The position numbers were made by a program, and so were the translations under genes. From the NCBI GenBank assembly GCA_000697335.1, contig JNEM01015657.1, forward strand, positions 1 to 14,854: DNA of 14,854 nucleotides, written 5' to 3'. The notes under the pieces are model-generated. The model was not told the DNA's origin. It made no database searches and saw nothing but the letters and a program-made list of their open reading frames with translations. The stretch comes from Conidiobolus incongruus B7586. Taxonomy: Eukaryota; Entomophthoromycota; Entomophthoromycetes; Entomophthorales; Conidiobolaceae. How positions within the stretch are numbered: position 1 is the stretch's first letter; each line of letters begins with the position of its first letter. Shown here piece by piece: positions 1 to 9,560 of the stretch.

Positions 1-923
1 ATTAATATTATATAATAATATAAAGTTATTTTTTAATTATTTTATAATATTAAAAATTATTTCCAATATATTATAATATAAGTTATAATAATTATTAATA
101 TTTAATTATTTAATTAAAACTTTTTAATTTTAAATAATTTATTTTTTAATTTTATGATAATAATTAATCTTGGCAATATTGCCAATCACTTATATTATTA
201 TTATCAAATCAAACAATCTCAACTAATCCCACAATCACTAAGTTATCTGTTATTATTTGATTTCACCTTTATTGATAAAAAAAACAAGGAGGAAGATGGA
301 CTTTGTCAAATTAAGCATAGAATAAAGGATAGACTTACCTTTTTCTTTTACCATTTTAATTATAATTTCTAATCACACATATAAGAAAGAAACCCAACAA
401 TTAATATAAATATATTTTTTATTATTATTCAAATATATATATATAATAGATAGCTAATAGATTTATTAGATTAATTAAGCAAAGTCTAGGTGTAAAGGAA
501 ATTGAACCAAGAAAGATATATCAATAGACTAACTATTAAAGTCTATTACTGATAAAAGGTTATATTGCCTAATTATTTATAAAACAATGAGTTATATTAT
601 GCTTTATAAGAATTTTAAGTATAGGTGTAGATTTGGGACTATATTTTATATTAGAATAGATATTACTTATATTATAAAAAAACAATCTTAACTAAAGAAA
701 TTATTTTATAAAGTTAGATAAAAATTTAAATATTATTATTAATATTAAATTAAAACTAATTATATTAAAATTATTTAATCTAATGGAATAATAATATATC
801 TTAGTAAATTTGATAAAAAGTCTATATATTTTATAAAGAATATAAAATTATTTTATGATTATTATGTTATTTTAACACAAAAATATAATGATAGGTTAAT
901 TATTATTTAAGAATATATATTAT
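1..923. other. A+T-rich spacer with no supportable gene
   Basis: This stretch is almost pure A+T, with stops in all frames, and I see no CpG in it. A slightly less A+T-rich patch lies at about 160-390 and a second faint one at about 470-660. In the second patch short open stretches are interrupted by TAA and TAG, as in a decayed coding sequence, but I recognise no family. The one small open frame (154-372, 72 codons) has low-complexity, Tyr/Phe/Ile-rich content and is not supported as a gene. Confidence 0.6.
170..185. repeat. Perfect 16-bp palindrome
   Basis: TTGGCAATATTGCCAA reads the same on both strands. Its G+C-containing arms stand out in the surrounding A+T-rich DNA. It could be a protein-binding site, a relic of transposon ends meeting head to head, or chance. 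No second copy was found in the window. Confidence 0.6.
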
Positions 924-1358
924 TGATGGAGAATAATTATGTTAATTACTCAAGAAACTCTAATTACTACAGGATTCAAAAAGTTACATTAGAGATATCA
1001 CATCCTGTGAACTAGTTGATCCTATTACTTTCTGCCTGTAAGTTATTCATGTCCACAAAAATCAACAATGGAACCTAATATAAAATTATCATAAGCAAAC
1101 TAATAAACACATCTTTTATCTTTATTTTCAAAAACATACAGTCTCTAAGTTTTTCTTATAACCCTCACAAAAGTATTGAGTCGTGACAAGCGTGAGATAT
1201 TTACTTTATTCGAAGAACCCAATTCGTAACAAGTCATTTTCACCTACTTTGGTGAACCCCAATAATTTCCCTTAATTCCATGGTAATTTATTGTTTACCA
1301 CTGGTGATTCCTTGTTTAAGCTTGTAAAACCCATTGTTGTCAGTGTTAACACCTGACA
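924..1358 (-). mobile_element. LTR-like repeat, copy 1 (probable solo LTR fossil)
   Basis: This 435-bp unit begins TGATGG and ends CCTGACA, so it has the TG...CA ends typical of LTRs. It is flanked by the 4-bp direct repeat TTAT (920-923 and 1359-1362). Its reverse complement matches 2347-2781 along its whole length with about 32 differences counted by eye and no indels seen. No gag or pol coding is visible next to it, so it looks like a solo LTR of an LTR retrotransposon whose family I cannot name. The minus strand is given only relative to copy 2; the true transcriptional direction is not resolved. It holds the only four CpG dinucleotides in the first 3.7 kb. The other possibility is a non-autonomous element of another class. 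Confidence 0.6.
1338..1358. repeat. Near-palindromic terminus of the LTR-like repeat
   Basis: The last 21 bases of copy 1 form an almost perfect inverted repeat around GTGTTAACAC, with TGTCA/TGACA arms and a one-base bulge. The matching end of the other copy (2347-2367) has a weaker version. An inverted repeat at an LTR edge could be an integrase-recognition or regulatory feature of the family; that role is an inference. Confidence 0.5.
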
Positions 1359-2346
1359 TTATCATTTAATATAAGATATTTTTATAAAATAAATCAATGA
1401 ATCAATATTAAGATATATTAAAATATTCTAAATAATAAATTAAAAGAAATTATTGAATGATATAAATTAAAACAAATATAATATTATTTTATAATAAAAT
1501 AATACCTTATGTTATATTTTTATATTTATAATCAAATAGCTTAAAAATAATAAGATAATAGATATAAAATGGTTTTTTAATTTTTTAACTTTATTTTAAT
1601 TAAATATCTTTAAGAATAATTAAAAAATTATTAAATTTTTCTTTTTAATATAAAATATAAAAAAAATTTAAAAATATTTTAAAAAAGGTTAAAATAAAAT
1701 TAAACCTTTTTAATATAAAAAGTCAACTTACTTTATACCCTATAAACTGAAAAGAATTAGCAAAGTTAAAGATAAATATATTAAATTTTAATTTTCTTAT
1801 TATTATCAAATAGTGATAAATTTATAACTTATTTTAGTAATATTGAAAATTATAATATTTTAGCTAATTATTAACTAAATATAATTAAATATATTTTTGT
1901 ATTATTAATTAATATATTTAATTTTAATTTTTTAATTTAGATTTATTATATTAAATATTAAATAATTTATTTATAAAGATTTAAATAATATAGATTTTAT
2001 GACTTATCTTAATAAATTAATATATTTAATAAATCTGATAAAATTGACAATAGTCTTTTATTGTTTTTTAAGGATAATATATAATATTTTATATTTTATT
2101 ATTTATATTAATTATTTTTTATAAATATTTGGGATTTATTTTTGATATTAAAAAGATTTAAATATAATATTCTTGTAATTATAATGTTTTGTTATATATT
2201 CAATATTTTAAAGGAATATTATTCATAGCTTCTTAAGCCAAAGGTATATATATATTTATTTGGCTTTAATATTTTATAGTTTTAAATTTGGTATAATATT
2301 TTAATTTTCATATAACATATAAATATTAATATTTTTTAATTATATT
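1359..2346. other. A+T-rich interval between the two inverted LTR-like repeats
   Basis: About 990 bp of extremely A+T-rich sequence has no open frame worth calling and no CpG that I can see. There is no recognisable gag, pol or transposase. The two flanking repeats each have their own target duplication, so this interval is more likely old host or repeat DNA caught between two separate insertions than the body of one element. Confidence 0.55.
2235..2266. repeat. 8-bp inverted repeat, potential hairpin
   Basis: AAGCCAAA at 2235-2242 is complementary to TTTGGCTT at 2259-2266, with a 16-base A+T loop. It is one of the few G+C-containing spots in the interval. No T-run or gene context supports a terminator role. 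Confidence 0.4.
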
Positions 2347-2781
2347 TGTCAAGTGTTAATACTAACAACAATGGGTTTTATAAGCTTAAACAGGGAATCA
2401 CCAGTGGTAAACAATAAATTACCACAGAATTAAGGGAAATTTTTGGGGTTCACCAAAGTAGGTGAAAATGACTTGCTACAAATCAGGTTCTTCAAATAAA
2501 GTAAATATCTCACACTTGTCATAACTCAATACTTTTGTGAGGGTTATGAGAAAAACTTAGAGACTGTATACTTTTGAAAATAAAGATAAAAGATGTGTTT
2601 ATTAGTTTGCTTATGATAATCTTATATTAGGTTCCATTGTTGATTTTTGTGGACATGAATGACTTACAGGCAGAAAGTAATAGGATCAATTAGTTTATAG
2701 GATGTGATATCTCCAATGTGACTTCTTGAATCCTGCAGTAATCAGAGTTTCTTGAGTAATTGACAAGATTATTCTCCATCA
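2347..2781 (+). mobile_element. LTR-like repeat, copy 2 (probable solo LTR fossil)
   Basis: This is the second copy of the 435-bp unit, inverted relative to 924-1358. It starts TGTCAAG and ends TCCATCA, and is flanked by the 4-bp direct repeat TATT (2343-2346 and 2782-2785), which differs from the duplication around copy 1. Separate duplications argue for two independent insertions or recombinations rather than one foldback element. AATAAA-type signals occur at about 2495 and 2578 on this strand, and a candidate TATA plus AATAAA also occurs on the opposite strand, so the direction is uncertain. It contains no CpG; the four in copy 1 are all absent here. Divergence of about 7% between copies suggests an old family. 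Confidence 0.6.
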
Positions 2782-4275
2782 TATTCATTTATTTTTTAAT
2801 ATTAAAAAATCTATTTTTCTTGATTATAAATTATAAATCATATAGACTTAAGATATAACCTAATCTATTATAATATATATTTTAATATTATGACCAAGAA
2901 ATATATGATTAATTATAATTTATTGAAATAAATTAAAAAACTAAAAAATATTTTAATAAAACATATTTTGATATTTTGAAAATATTTGTCTGTTTTAATT
3001 TGAAAATTAGGTCCATATTATTCCATATTTATAATAGCTTTATTAGTTTATAAGTAAAGGATACTCTTTGGTAATATATTATTCAATGAATTAATTAGCT
3101 AAACACAAAAGAAATAAAGATAAAAAAAGGTTTTATTGGATATTTTGCTATAATATCTTAATAATAAATTTTAAAATAATAAAGATTAATAATTAATTCA
3201 CTAAATCATATTATAAGTATTTTTATAATAACAATCTTTATTTACTAAACTTATTATAGAATACAACACTTATTATAGAAAATAATAGCTCTAAAGAAAG
3301 CTCCTTCATATATTATTTTAATAAGGATTGGAAACAATAGTGTTTTTTATTAGGTCTGAATTTAATATTGGAAATAACTTTAACAACAAAAAACCTCTTT
3401 TTGAGATATAAAATTTATTTTTAGGCTTTGTTATTAATATTTCAAAATGATACTGATATAATATATTCTTTGGATGAAATATTGCTTACTAACTGATTAA
3501 AAATCATTTTAATATCAAAAACTGAGGAAAGCTTAAATCCTCTAAAGTATGTATGTTTTGAATTTTTTCAACTTCCTTAATATGTAATCTTGCTTAATAA
3601 GATTTAAACATATTTATATTTTGTGGGTAAAGATATGGTCAAAGTTACACATATTTGATTAAGGATATTAGTAATATATTTAGTGCTATTCTGCTTGGAA
3701 CTCAATACAATTGTAATGGAATATTCGAGTATTTGTACTGCAAATTATAATTTATCTAGGCCTTGATTAAAATTGTTAGGCGCATTCAGAACCATTGGAA
3801 ATTTCTGGAATTGTTATACAGAATTAAACATTAATTTAATTAATTTGAAATATTAGCATTTATCATATAATTAATTTCAATACAGATTAGTCAAACTAAA
3901 GTTTAATGATATATTTTACAATTTTAGTGATAGTAATATATTCAGTTTTCTTAATCATAAGGATAGCTAAGCTGAAAATCAGATGTAATTTTGGTTTTTA
4001 TCAATTAAACGTGATCATTAAAACATTAAAAAAATATATATCGAATCTGAATAAGTATCATAAAATAATATCAAATTATTAATATTTGGTTTTGAGTATA
4101 CATTGTAGAAGTGAGAAATTATATTAAAAATATTAATGAATGCTAACACTAGATTTAATATTGTAAGATGTATGTATATGTATACAGTGAAAATAGGAAA
4201 TTAATCCAATAAAATGTATGATATGAATAAAATTTTATGATCATACCAATTTTTCTTAAATGCTAGAGATTTAAA
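2782..4275. other. A+T-rich spacer downstream of the symporter gene
   Basis: About 1.5 kb without a supportable gene, RNA gene or recognised repeat. CpG is absent until 3726, then appears sparsely (for example around 3781 and 4010), marking a change of base usage about 550 bp beyond the gene's 3' end. The 3' end of the minus-strand symporter transcript must lie here, but I see no canonical AATAAA on that strand in the first 250 bases past the stop. Confidence 0.5.
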
Positions 4276-5664
4276 TTAATGATGGTGAGTATGGTCAGAA
4301 ACAGGGTTTGTTTCAACTGTGGCACCTTTCTCCTTATGACCAGCTTCGATGTCAGCAGTAAAAGCATTATCAATGGTTGGGTCAACCCATTCCTTGCGAC
4401 CATAGGCAATATCGTAATCAAAGTTACCTTCCCAAACAGACATAGCAATACAGGCAATACAGTTACCAGTAAGGTTGACAGCTGTACGTCCCATATCCAT
4501 TAAAGCATCAACACCGAGAATAATTTGGATGGCTGCAATAGGGAGTTTGAAAGAGGTTACAGTACCAGATAAAATGACTAAAGAAGCACGAGGAACAGCA
4601 GCAACACCTTTACTAGTCAACATAAGTGTCAACATCATTACAATTTGTTGTCCGATGGGCATATCAATTCCACCAGCTTGAGCACAGAAAACGGAGGCAA
4701 GAGCCAAATAAAGAGTGGTACCATCCAAGTTAAAAGAATAACCTGTGGGCATAACGAATGAAACAGTAGCTTTGGGAACGCCGAATTTTTCCATCAATTC
4801 CATAGCCATAGGGAGAGCAGCTTCGGAAGAGGCAGTAGAGAAAGCAATTAAAGCGGGTTGGCCAATAATTTTGATTGTTTTTAATAGCGGTACTCGACAA
4901 ATTAAAAGTACAGGGAGGAAAATTACAACCGCAAAAATAATTAAAGAGACATATAAAGTACCAACCAAAGCAGCTAATTTGGCCAAAATACCAGCACCTA
5001 AAGAACTAACAGTAGAGGCTAAAGCACACATAATACCAATAGGAGCAAAGTTCATGACGAGTTCAGTTACTTTGAACATGATCATTGATAATGATTCAAG
5101 GAAATGTAACATGGGAGGTTTGAAGCGGCTTTCAGTCAAGATCATACCAACAGCAAACATGACAGCACAGAATACAACTTGAAGAACTTCATTTTCCGAC
5201 GAAGCTTTGAAGAAACTAGCAGGAATAATGTGACCAATAACACCGTGCCAAGTGATATCCCCAGCTTTTTTCGCATAATCTTCAGTCATCTTATCGACTA
5301 CAATACCTGATAAGTCAATTCCTTTACCTGGCTTAATGACGTTAACAGCAATCATACCAACGACAAGGGCAATTGTCGTGACGACTTCAAAATATACGAT
5401 ACTCTTGAGGGCCAGCATTCCCAAACGTTTCAAATCATCACCATGTCCAGCAATACCAACGACAAGAGTGGAGAAGACAAGGGGCACAATTAGACACTTG
5501 ATCATGCTGATGAACATCTTAGAAATATGAGGCAATTGAGTACTACTGAAGCCACTTTGATCACAAAGTCCAAGAATTAGACCAATTACCATAAATATAA
5601 AAATCCAAGCAGTTAAGTTTAGTTTACGAATATACCTCCAGCCAGTCCTTAAGACGTTTGCCAT
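4276..5664 (-). CDS. Acidic amino acid:cation symporter, DAACS/SLC1 family (GltP-like)
   Basis: A 462-residue membrane protein, full length for the family, predicted to import glutamate/aspartate (or related dicarboxylates) with a cation at the plasma membrane. The order is as expected: TM1 at about 17-33; further membrane helices to about 250; the hairpin-1 motif STASSEAALP at 276-285; TM7 with NLDGT at 312-316; hairpin 2 with SKGVAAVPRAS at 351-361; TM8 with DALMDMGRTAVNLTGN at 386-401. Against archaeal GltPh, D390 and R393 correspond to the residues that hold the substrate amino group and side-chain carboxylate, so an acidic amino acid is favoured over a plain C4-dicarboxylate. The sodium-site aspartate of GltPh (D405) is N401 here, as I recall for proton-coupled bacterial GltP/DctA, hinting at H+ coupling. 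There is no intron. The ATG at 5662-5664 has A at -3 and G at +4, and directly precedes the usual basic N-terminus. The polar tail ends in a His-rich stretch (HTHHH). The sequence reads closest to bacterial-type members, so ancient transfer is possible. Family certain; substrate and coupling inferred. Confidence 0.95.
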   Translation of the reverse strand: MANVLRTGWRYIRKLNLTAWIFIFMVIGLILGLCDQSGFSSTQLPHISKMFISMIKCLIVPLVFSTLVVGIAGHGDDLKRLGMLALKSIVYFEVVTTIALVVGMIAVNVIKPGKGIDLSGIVVDKMTEDYAKKAGDITWHGVIGHIIPASFFKASSENEVLQVVFCAVMFAVGMILTESRFKPPMLHFLESLSMIMFKVTELVMNFAPIGIMCALASTVSSLGAGILAKLAALVGTLYVSLIIFAVVIFLPVLLICRVPLLKTIKIIGQPALIAFSTASSEAALPMAMELMEKFGVPKATVSFVMPTGYSFNLDGTTLYLALASVFCAQAGGIDMPIGQQIVMMLTLMLTSKGVAAVPRASLVILSGTVTSFKLPIAAIQIILGVDALMDMGRTAVNLTGNCIACIAMSVWEGNFDYDIAYGRKEWVDPTIDNAFTADIEAGHKEKGATVETNPVSDHTHHH

Positions 5665-5700
5665 TTTGAATATTTAATATTAAGTAAAGAATAATGCTCA

Positions 5701-5710
5701 AGTGTACACT
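5701..5710. promoter_or_regulatory. 10-bp palindrome in the symporter leader region
   Basis: AGTGTACACT is a perfect palindrome 37-46 bp upstream of the symporter ATG, between a candidate TATA box and the start codon. It could be a dimeric transcription factor site; no factor can be named. Confidence 0.3.
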
Positions 5711-5722
5711 CGGTGAAGATGT

Positions 5723-5731
5723 CTTTTTATA
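5723..5731 (-). promoter_or_regulatory. Candidate TATA box of the symporter gene
   Basis: On the minus strand TATAAAAAG lies about 60 bp upstream of the ATG. That spacing would place transcription start about 30 bp downstream of the box and give a short leader of about 30 nt. The sequence fits a TATA box well, but A+T-rich DNA yields many such matches; its position and the G following the A-run make it the best candidate. Confidence 0.4.
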
Positions 5732-6232
5732 TGTAGATTCGAAAAAAATAATATATTCATTATTATTATGAATCATTCTAGCAGATAGAATTTTAGATTA
5801 TTCCTGACCAATGGCTTGTTTCTATAAAACTTAATTAGTCTTATAGCGGTAATATCGATTAAAATTAATCAAGTATTATAATATTATTGAATTTTACCCT
5901 TTCAAGTATATCATATAATTTTATGTTGTTTTCAAAATTATTCATATTTGATGAAATGCTTGAACAATACTCTGAATATTACAATTAAATTGTTTTGATA
6001 CTAAAAAATGTATTTTTTTATGTCCACATTCAAATACTATCCACTATAATATTAGTGGCATAAGTATGAGTGTTTTGATATTTCAAAAAGTTCAGTATGT
6101 GAATAAAACCTGATAGTCTTTTTAATTTTTGTTATTTGAGCGATTAATTTTCTCATATGGTGGATACTTATTATGTTCATCCTGAAAAATATAATTTTAT
6201 TGACTATTTGCAGTGAATTTTCTCCTCCTACT

Positions 6233-6255
6233 TCAGGTGACTAAAAGTCAGGTGA
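6233..6255 (+). repeat. Direct repeat of TCAGGTGA
   Basis: TCAGGTGA occurs at 6233-6240 and 6248-6255, separated by seven bases, in the richer patch upstream of the symporter gene. It may be a paired binding site or chance. Confidence 0.35.
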
Positions 6256-6266
6256 TCTCGTTTTTC

Positions 6267-6446
6267 AGCCTATTATTAGTCTTTGTTTTCTAATAGAATA
6301 CCGTGTGACTCCTCATTTTACTAACTGGTCAAATTGGTAAAATTTATTACACGACTCATCATATGTGCACAAAATAATTCCAAAACACTTTGACCTGATT
6401 TATATTTTATTAATAGGCTTTTTAATATTACTGTATTCGGTATTCT
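6267..6446. repeat. Interleaved inverted repeats (pseudoknot-like arrangement)
   Basis: AGCCTATTA (6267-6275) pairs with TAATAGGCT (6411-6419), and AGAATACCG (6295-6303) pairs with CGGTATTCT (6438-6446). The spacing is nearly identical (144 and 143 bp) and the pairs cross rather than nest. The second arm extends to about 12 of 15 matches. This may be a decayed small transposon, a structured RNA or coincidence; no family is recognised. Confidence 0.35.
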
Positions 6447-9324
6447 GTTGAATTTGTGATTCAATTTATATTTACAAATTTCCTAAAATAAATAGATTTA
6501 GTGGATAATTATCTAGATTTATTAATAAAAAATATGCTAACTAATATGAAATTCAATCTAGTGTTGAATCTATAATATCCTCATTTTTCGTTATTTAATC
6601 ATTTGATTAATTTAACATGCAAACATGAATATGATTAAGATAAAATATTGTATTTTTATCATGAAAAAATTCAATAGCCCCGAAGGCATGATCATTTAGA
6701 TACATCTGTTATTTATATATAATCCAAAGTTTCTCAATATGGTACAATATAACATGAATAAGAGTATCAATTAAACAAAGTAAACAAATTTTAATATAAA
6801 TAAATACTATAATGGCTCATTAATACACAATCCCCTTTAATATTATTCTGAACTATTAAATTCGATTAAAATTTAAGAATTTAAAGTTATCGAAAAGAGT
6901 GAAATTGAAGTGGATTAAGAATAATATTTCCATTGATAATAGATTATCATATTATCAATATAAAATATCCGTATTTTGGCCATCCCTATTAAATGCATTA
7001 ACCTCATATTTGGATAACATATAAAAAAATATTTATATGAATATTTTTATCGAATCAATCTTCAATATTTTTGCTTATAATCCATATTATAAATATCATT
7101 GAATTTTAGATTTGATATATTAATAGATCTTGTCATATAATAAGTATTCATTAATATATTCACTTGCTAAAATCAAATTATTATTTTTTGAAATTATTTT
7201 TTGTTATATATTCGAATGTGTACATCTAATATATCTAAGATTTTCAGTGCATATATATTGTATTTAATGTGATTTTTATATTGAGGAATCAATTTTTAAA
7301 ATTTCTATTTTTATAAATAATAGGAGATGTATTAATAAAATAATTCATATGATAACTCCGATAAAAAATCTTCCATTTTAAATTTATAAATTTTATACAT
7401 AATTGTTTTGACATTTTTAAATAGAATATATCTATATAAACAATTTTCTACTTTTGAAATTCTTAAGATAACTCCTGAAGTTTGATAACAGAATATAGAT
7501 ATCATTTAGCGTAATATCAAATATATTTAGAATTTGATTAAACCAGTAAAATGAAAATTAATTTTGAATTGATTCAATTTTTTAAGGCGTATTTTTTTGA
7601 TTTAAAATTTATTAATCAAAACTAACTGGATGAGTATAGACCAATATATTTGTAATCACCATTAAAACTACCTTCTTAGCAGCTATAAAATATAAATTAA
7701 AGATATCAATGAAGTTTATAATAATTTTCAACCTTAAAACTTGATATATTATTAATCAAATTATCCAATTTAGATAAAAAATTTCGATTATAAAATCATA
7801 TTGTATATAATTTTTCGAAATATAGTATAATTATTTAATTATATATTATGGAATAGTTCTTTGTTAAATTTTTAATATTAAATAGAAAAAAAATATTAAA
7901 ATAATATTCAAATAATATAAAAATAAGTGGAAATATATTCAAATTACCTCAATTTATGGTGAATAGTAATAAAATCAATATGTTATATTAAATCACTTGA
8001 TAAAAACGAAGCGTAATGACAACTATATCAAATCTATAACAGTATTAAGGAGTATTTATTATTCAAATCAGCTTTATACCTTTCTCTTTACAGATTGAAA
8101 CCTGCAATAATTTCTATATTTTTAAAATTTAGGCTAGAATTATAATCAAAATATTTTAAAAACATTGTTTTTTAGAATAACAATTCATATATATTTATAT
8201 ATTGACGAATACTAATATAACTAGATGTTGTCTTAATAATTATAAAAAATTAATATTTTTTCAATTGGGACTGGGATTAGAACAATTTCAATAAAATTGT
8301 GATTCAAGTTTTTATAAAAGAAATTATTCATATATCAGCTCCATTCTAGATTATAATATAACTTTTATATGATGATTATTGAAGATTGATATATTAATAA
8401 AATTATCAAATCTGTAATTCTTGTTAAAACAACTACACATATTGATTAAAGTTATTGTTCGAATATTTTGGTTTATATATAAATAGTTTGATATAATATT
8501 AAGAAAACAAATTTTAAAATTTTATAACGCCTGATAAACTTAAAATTTAAATATTTAATGAATAATACTTGAATCAATAATAAATACTTGTGTCAGAATT
8601 TATTCAATTCTCCAATTATTATCTTTATTTAACAAATACTTTGATAATCGATGTTATATGCTATATATTTAAATTGATCATTTTAAAAAAAATCATAAAA
8701 TATTATAATTTTATAAAGTTTATTTACATTACAGAGTTTTCTATATTGTTATTATATGAAAATCATTTCATATTTTAGTAAATTCAAAATATTCATTTAT
8801 CTATTTCAATAATATAATGACTTATGATTTTATTAATATATAATTAATCTATATCAAAAACATTTTTTATTATATAATTATGAATATTAAATGATTATTA
8901 TAAGTGTTTTTAATTAGAATTTATTTTTTTGTTTAATATTACTAGTATCATACTTTTGATATGATTAAAAGTTTGACCTTTTCGTGAAATTAATTAATAA
9001 TATCATTCCAATCACTTATTTAATAACTTATTTTTCTATTTGAGCTTTTTTAAACTTAATTTATCCATAGCATTGATATTTCAAATATTTAATTATGCTA
9101 AATTAGTTTAAGAGTTTAAAAATATCATTAATAATGTAACTGAGATATGATAACTACTAGATATAGCTTGAAGGAGATTTCGAATAATATATGATGTAAT
9201 AATTTTGATATATAATATTAACTCTATTAAAAACTAGAAAATAATGAATTATAATATCTGAAATTGAATTTTGATATATTTATAGTAGGAATTATCCCAA
9301 TCTAATAAATAATAGTGATTAATA

Positions 9325-9560
9325 ATGTCCAGGGAGCAAACTCACCCATTGGAAGGAATTCCTTGAAAGGATACAGAATATTAGGCAAAAAGCCAAAAAG
9401 CATAATAAAATGAAAAAGAAAGAGTAAAGTTGAATGGTTTAAATATTTCAAACTTATTAAAAGGAGGCTTATAATATGGAATTTCTAGAATATCACAAGT
9501 TCTTGGAGTTATGGGTTAAAATATCACCACCATAAAAAATCATTAAGCGATAATCCAATA
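9325..9560 (+). pseudogene. Possible relic of an unidentified coding sequence
   Basis: This patch is clearly richer in G+C and purines than its surroundings. Several frames carry plausible protein-like stretches broken by stops. In the frame starting at the ATG at 9325, GISRISQVLGV (9478-9510) resembles the recognition helix of a helix-turn-helix domain as found in DDE transposases, preceded by a Lys/Asn/Leu-rich stretch. No catalytic motif is visible and I cannot assign a family. It could instead be an exon fragment of a decayed host gene. Confidence 0.2.

Larger units (their letters stand above)
5732..9324. other. Long A+T-rich spacer upstream of the symporter gene
   Basis: About 3.6 kb with no open frame of coding character; the 62-codon frame at 8590-8778 is Ile/Tyr/Phe-rich low-complexity sequence. 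Unlike the window's two ends, this spacer keeps CpG dinucleotides (about 29 counted by eye, mostly as TCG). A somewhat richer patch lies at about 6200-6480. No tRNA, known repeat or transposon end was recognised. Confidence 0.55.

Noticed and set aside
154-372. 72-codon plus-strand open frame
   Set aside because: Low-complexity, Tyr/Phe/Ile-rich translation with no recognisable domain. The frame is short enough to arise by chance here.
2235-2266. Intrinsic terminator
   Set aside because: The hairpin has no following T-run of the right form, no upstream gene, and the genome looks eukaryotic.
924-2781. Mutator-like element with long terminal inverted repeats
   Set aside because: No 9-bp duplication surrounds the pair, no transposase lies between, and each repeat has its own 4-bp duplication.
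4279-5530. Open frames on the plus strand and a second minus-strand frame across the symporter gene
   Set aside because: They are antisense or alternative-frame shadows of the strongly supported symporter reading frame and show no family motif.
8590-8778. 62-codon plus-strand open frame
   Set aside because: Composition is that of translated A+T spacer (Ile, Tyr, Phe, Leu, Lys), with no motif and no supporting context.
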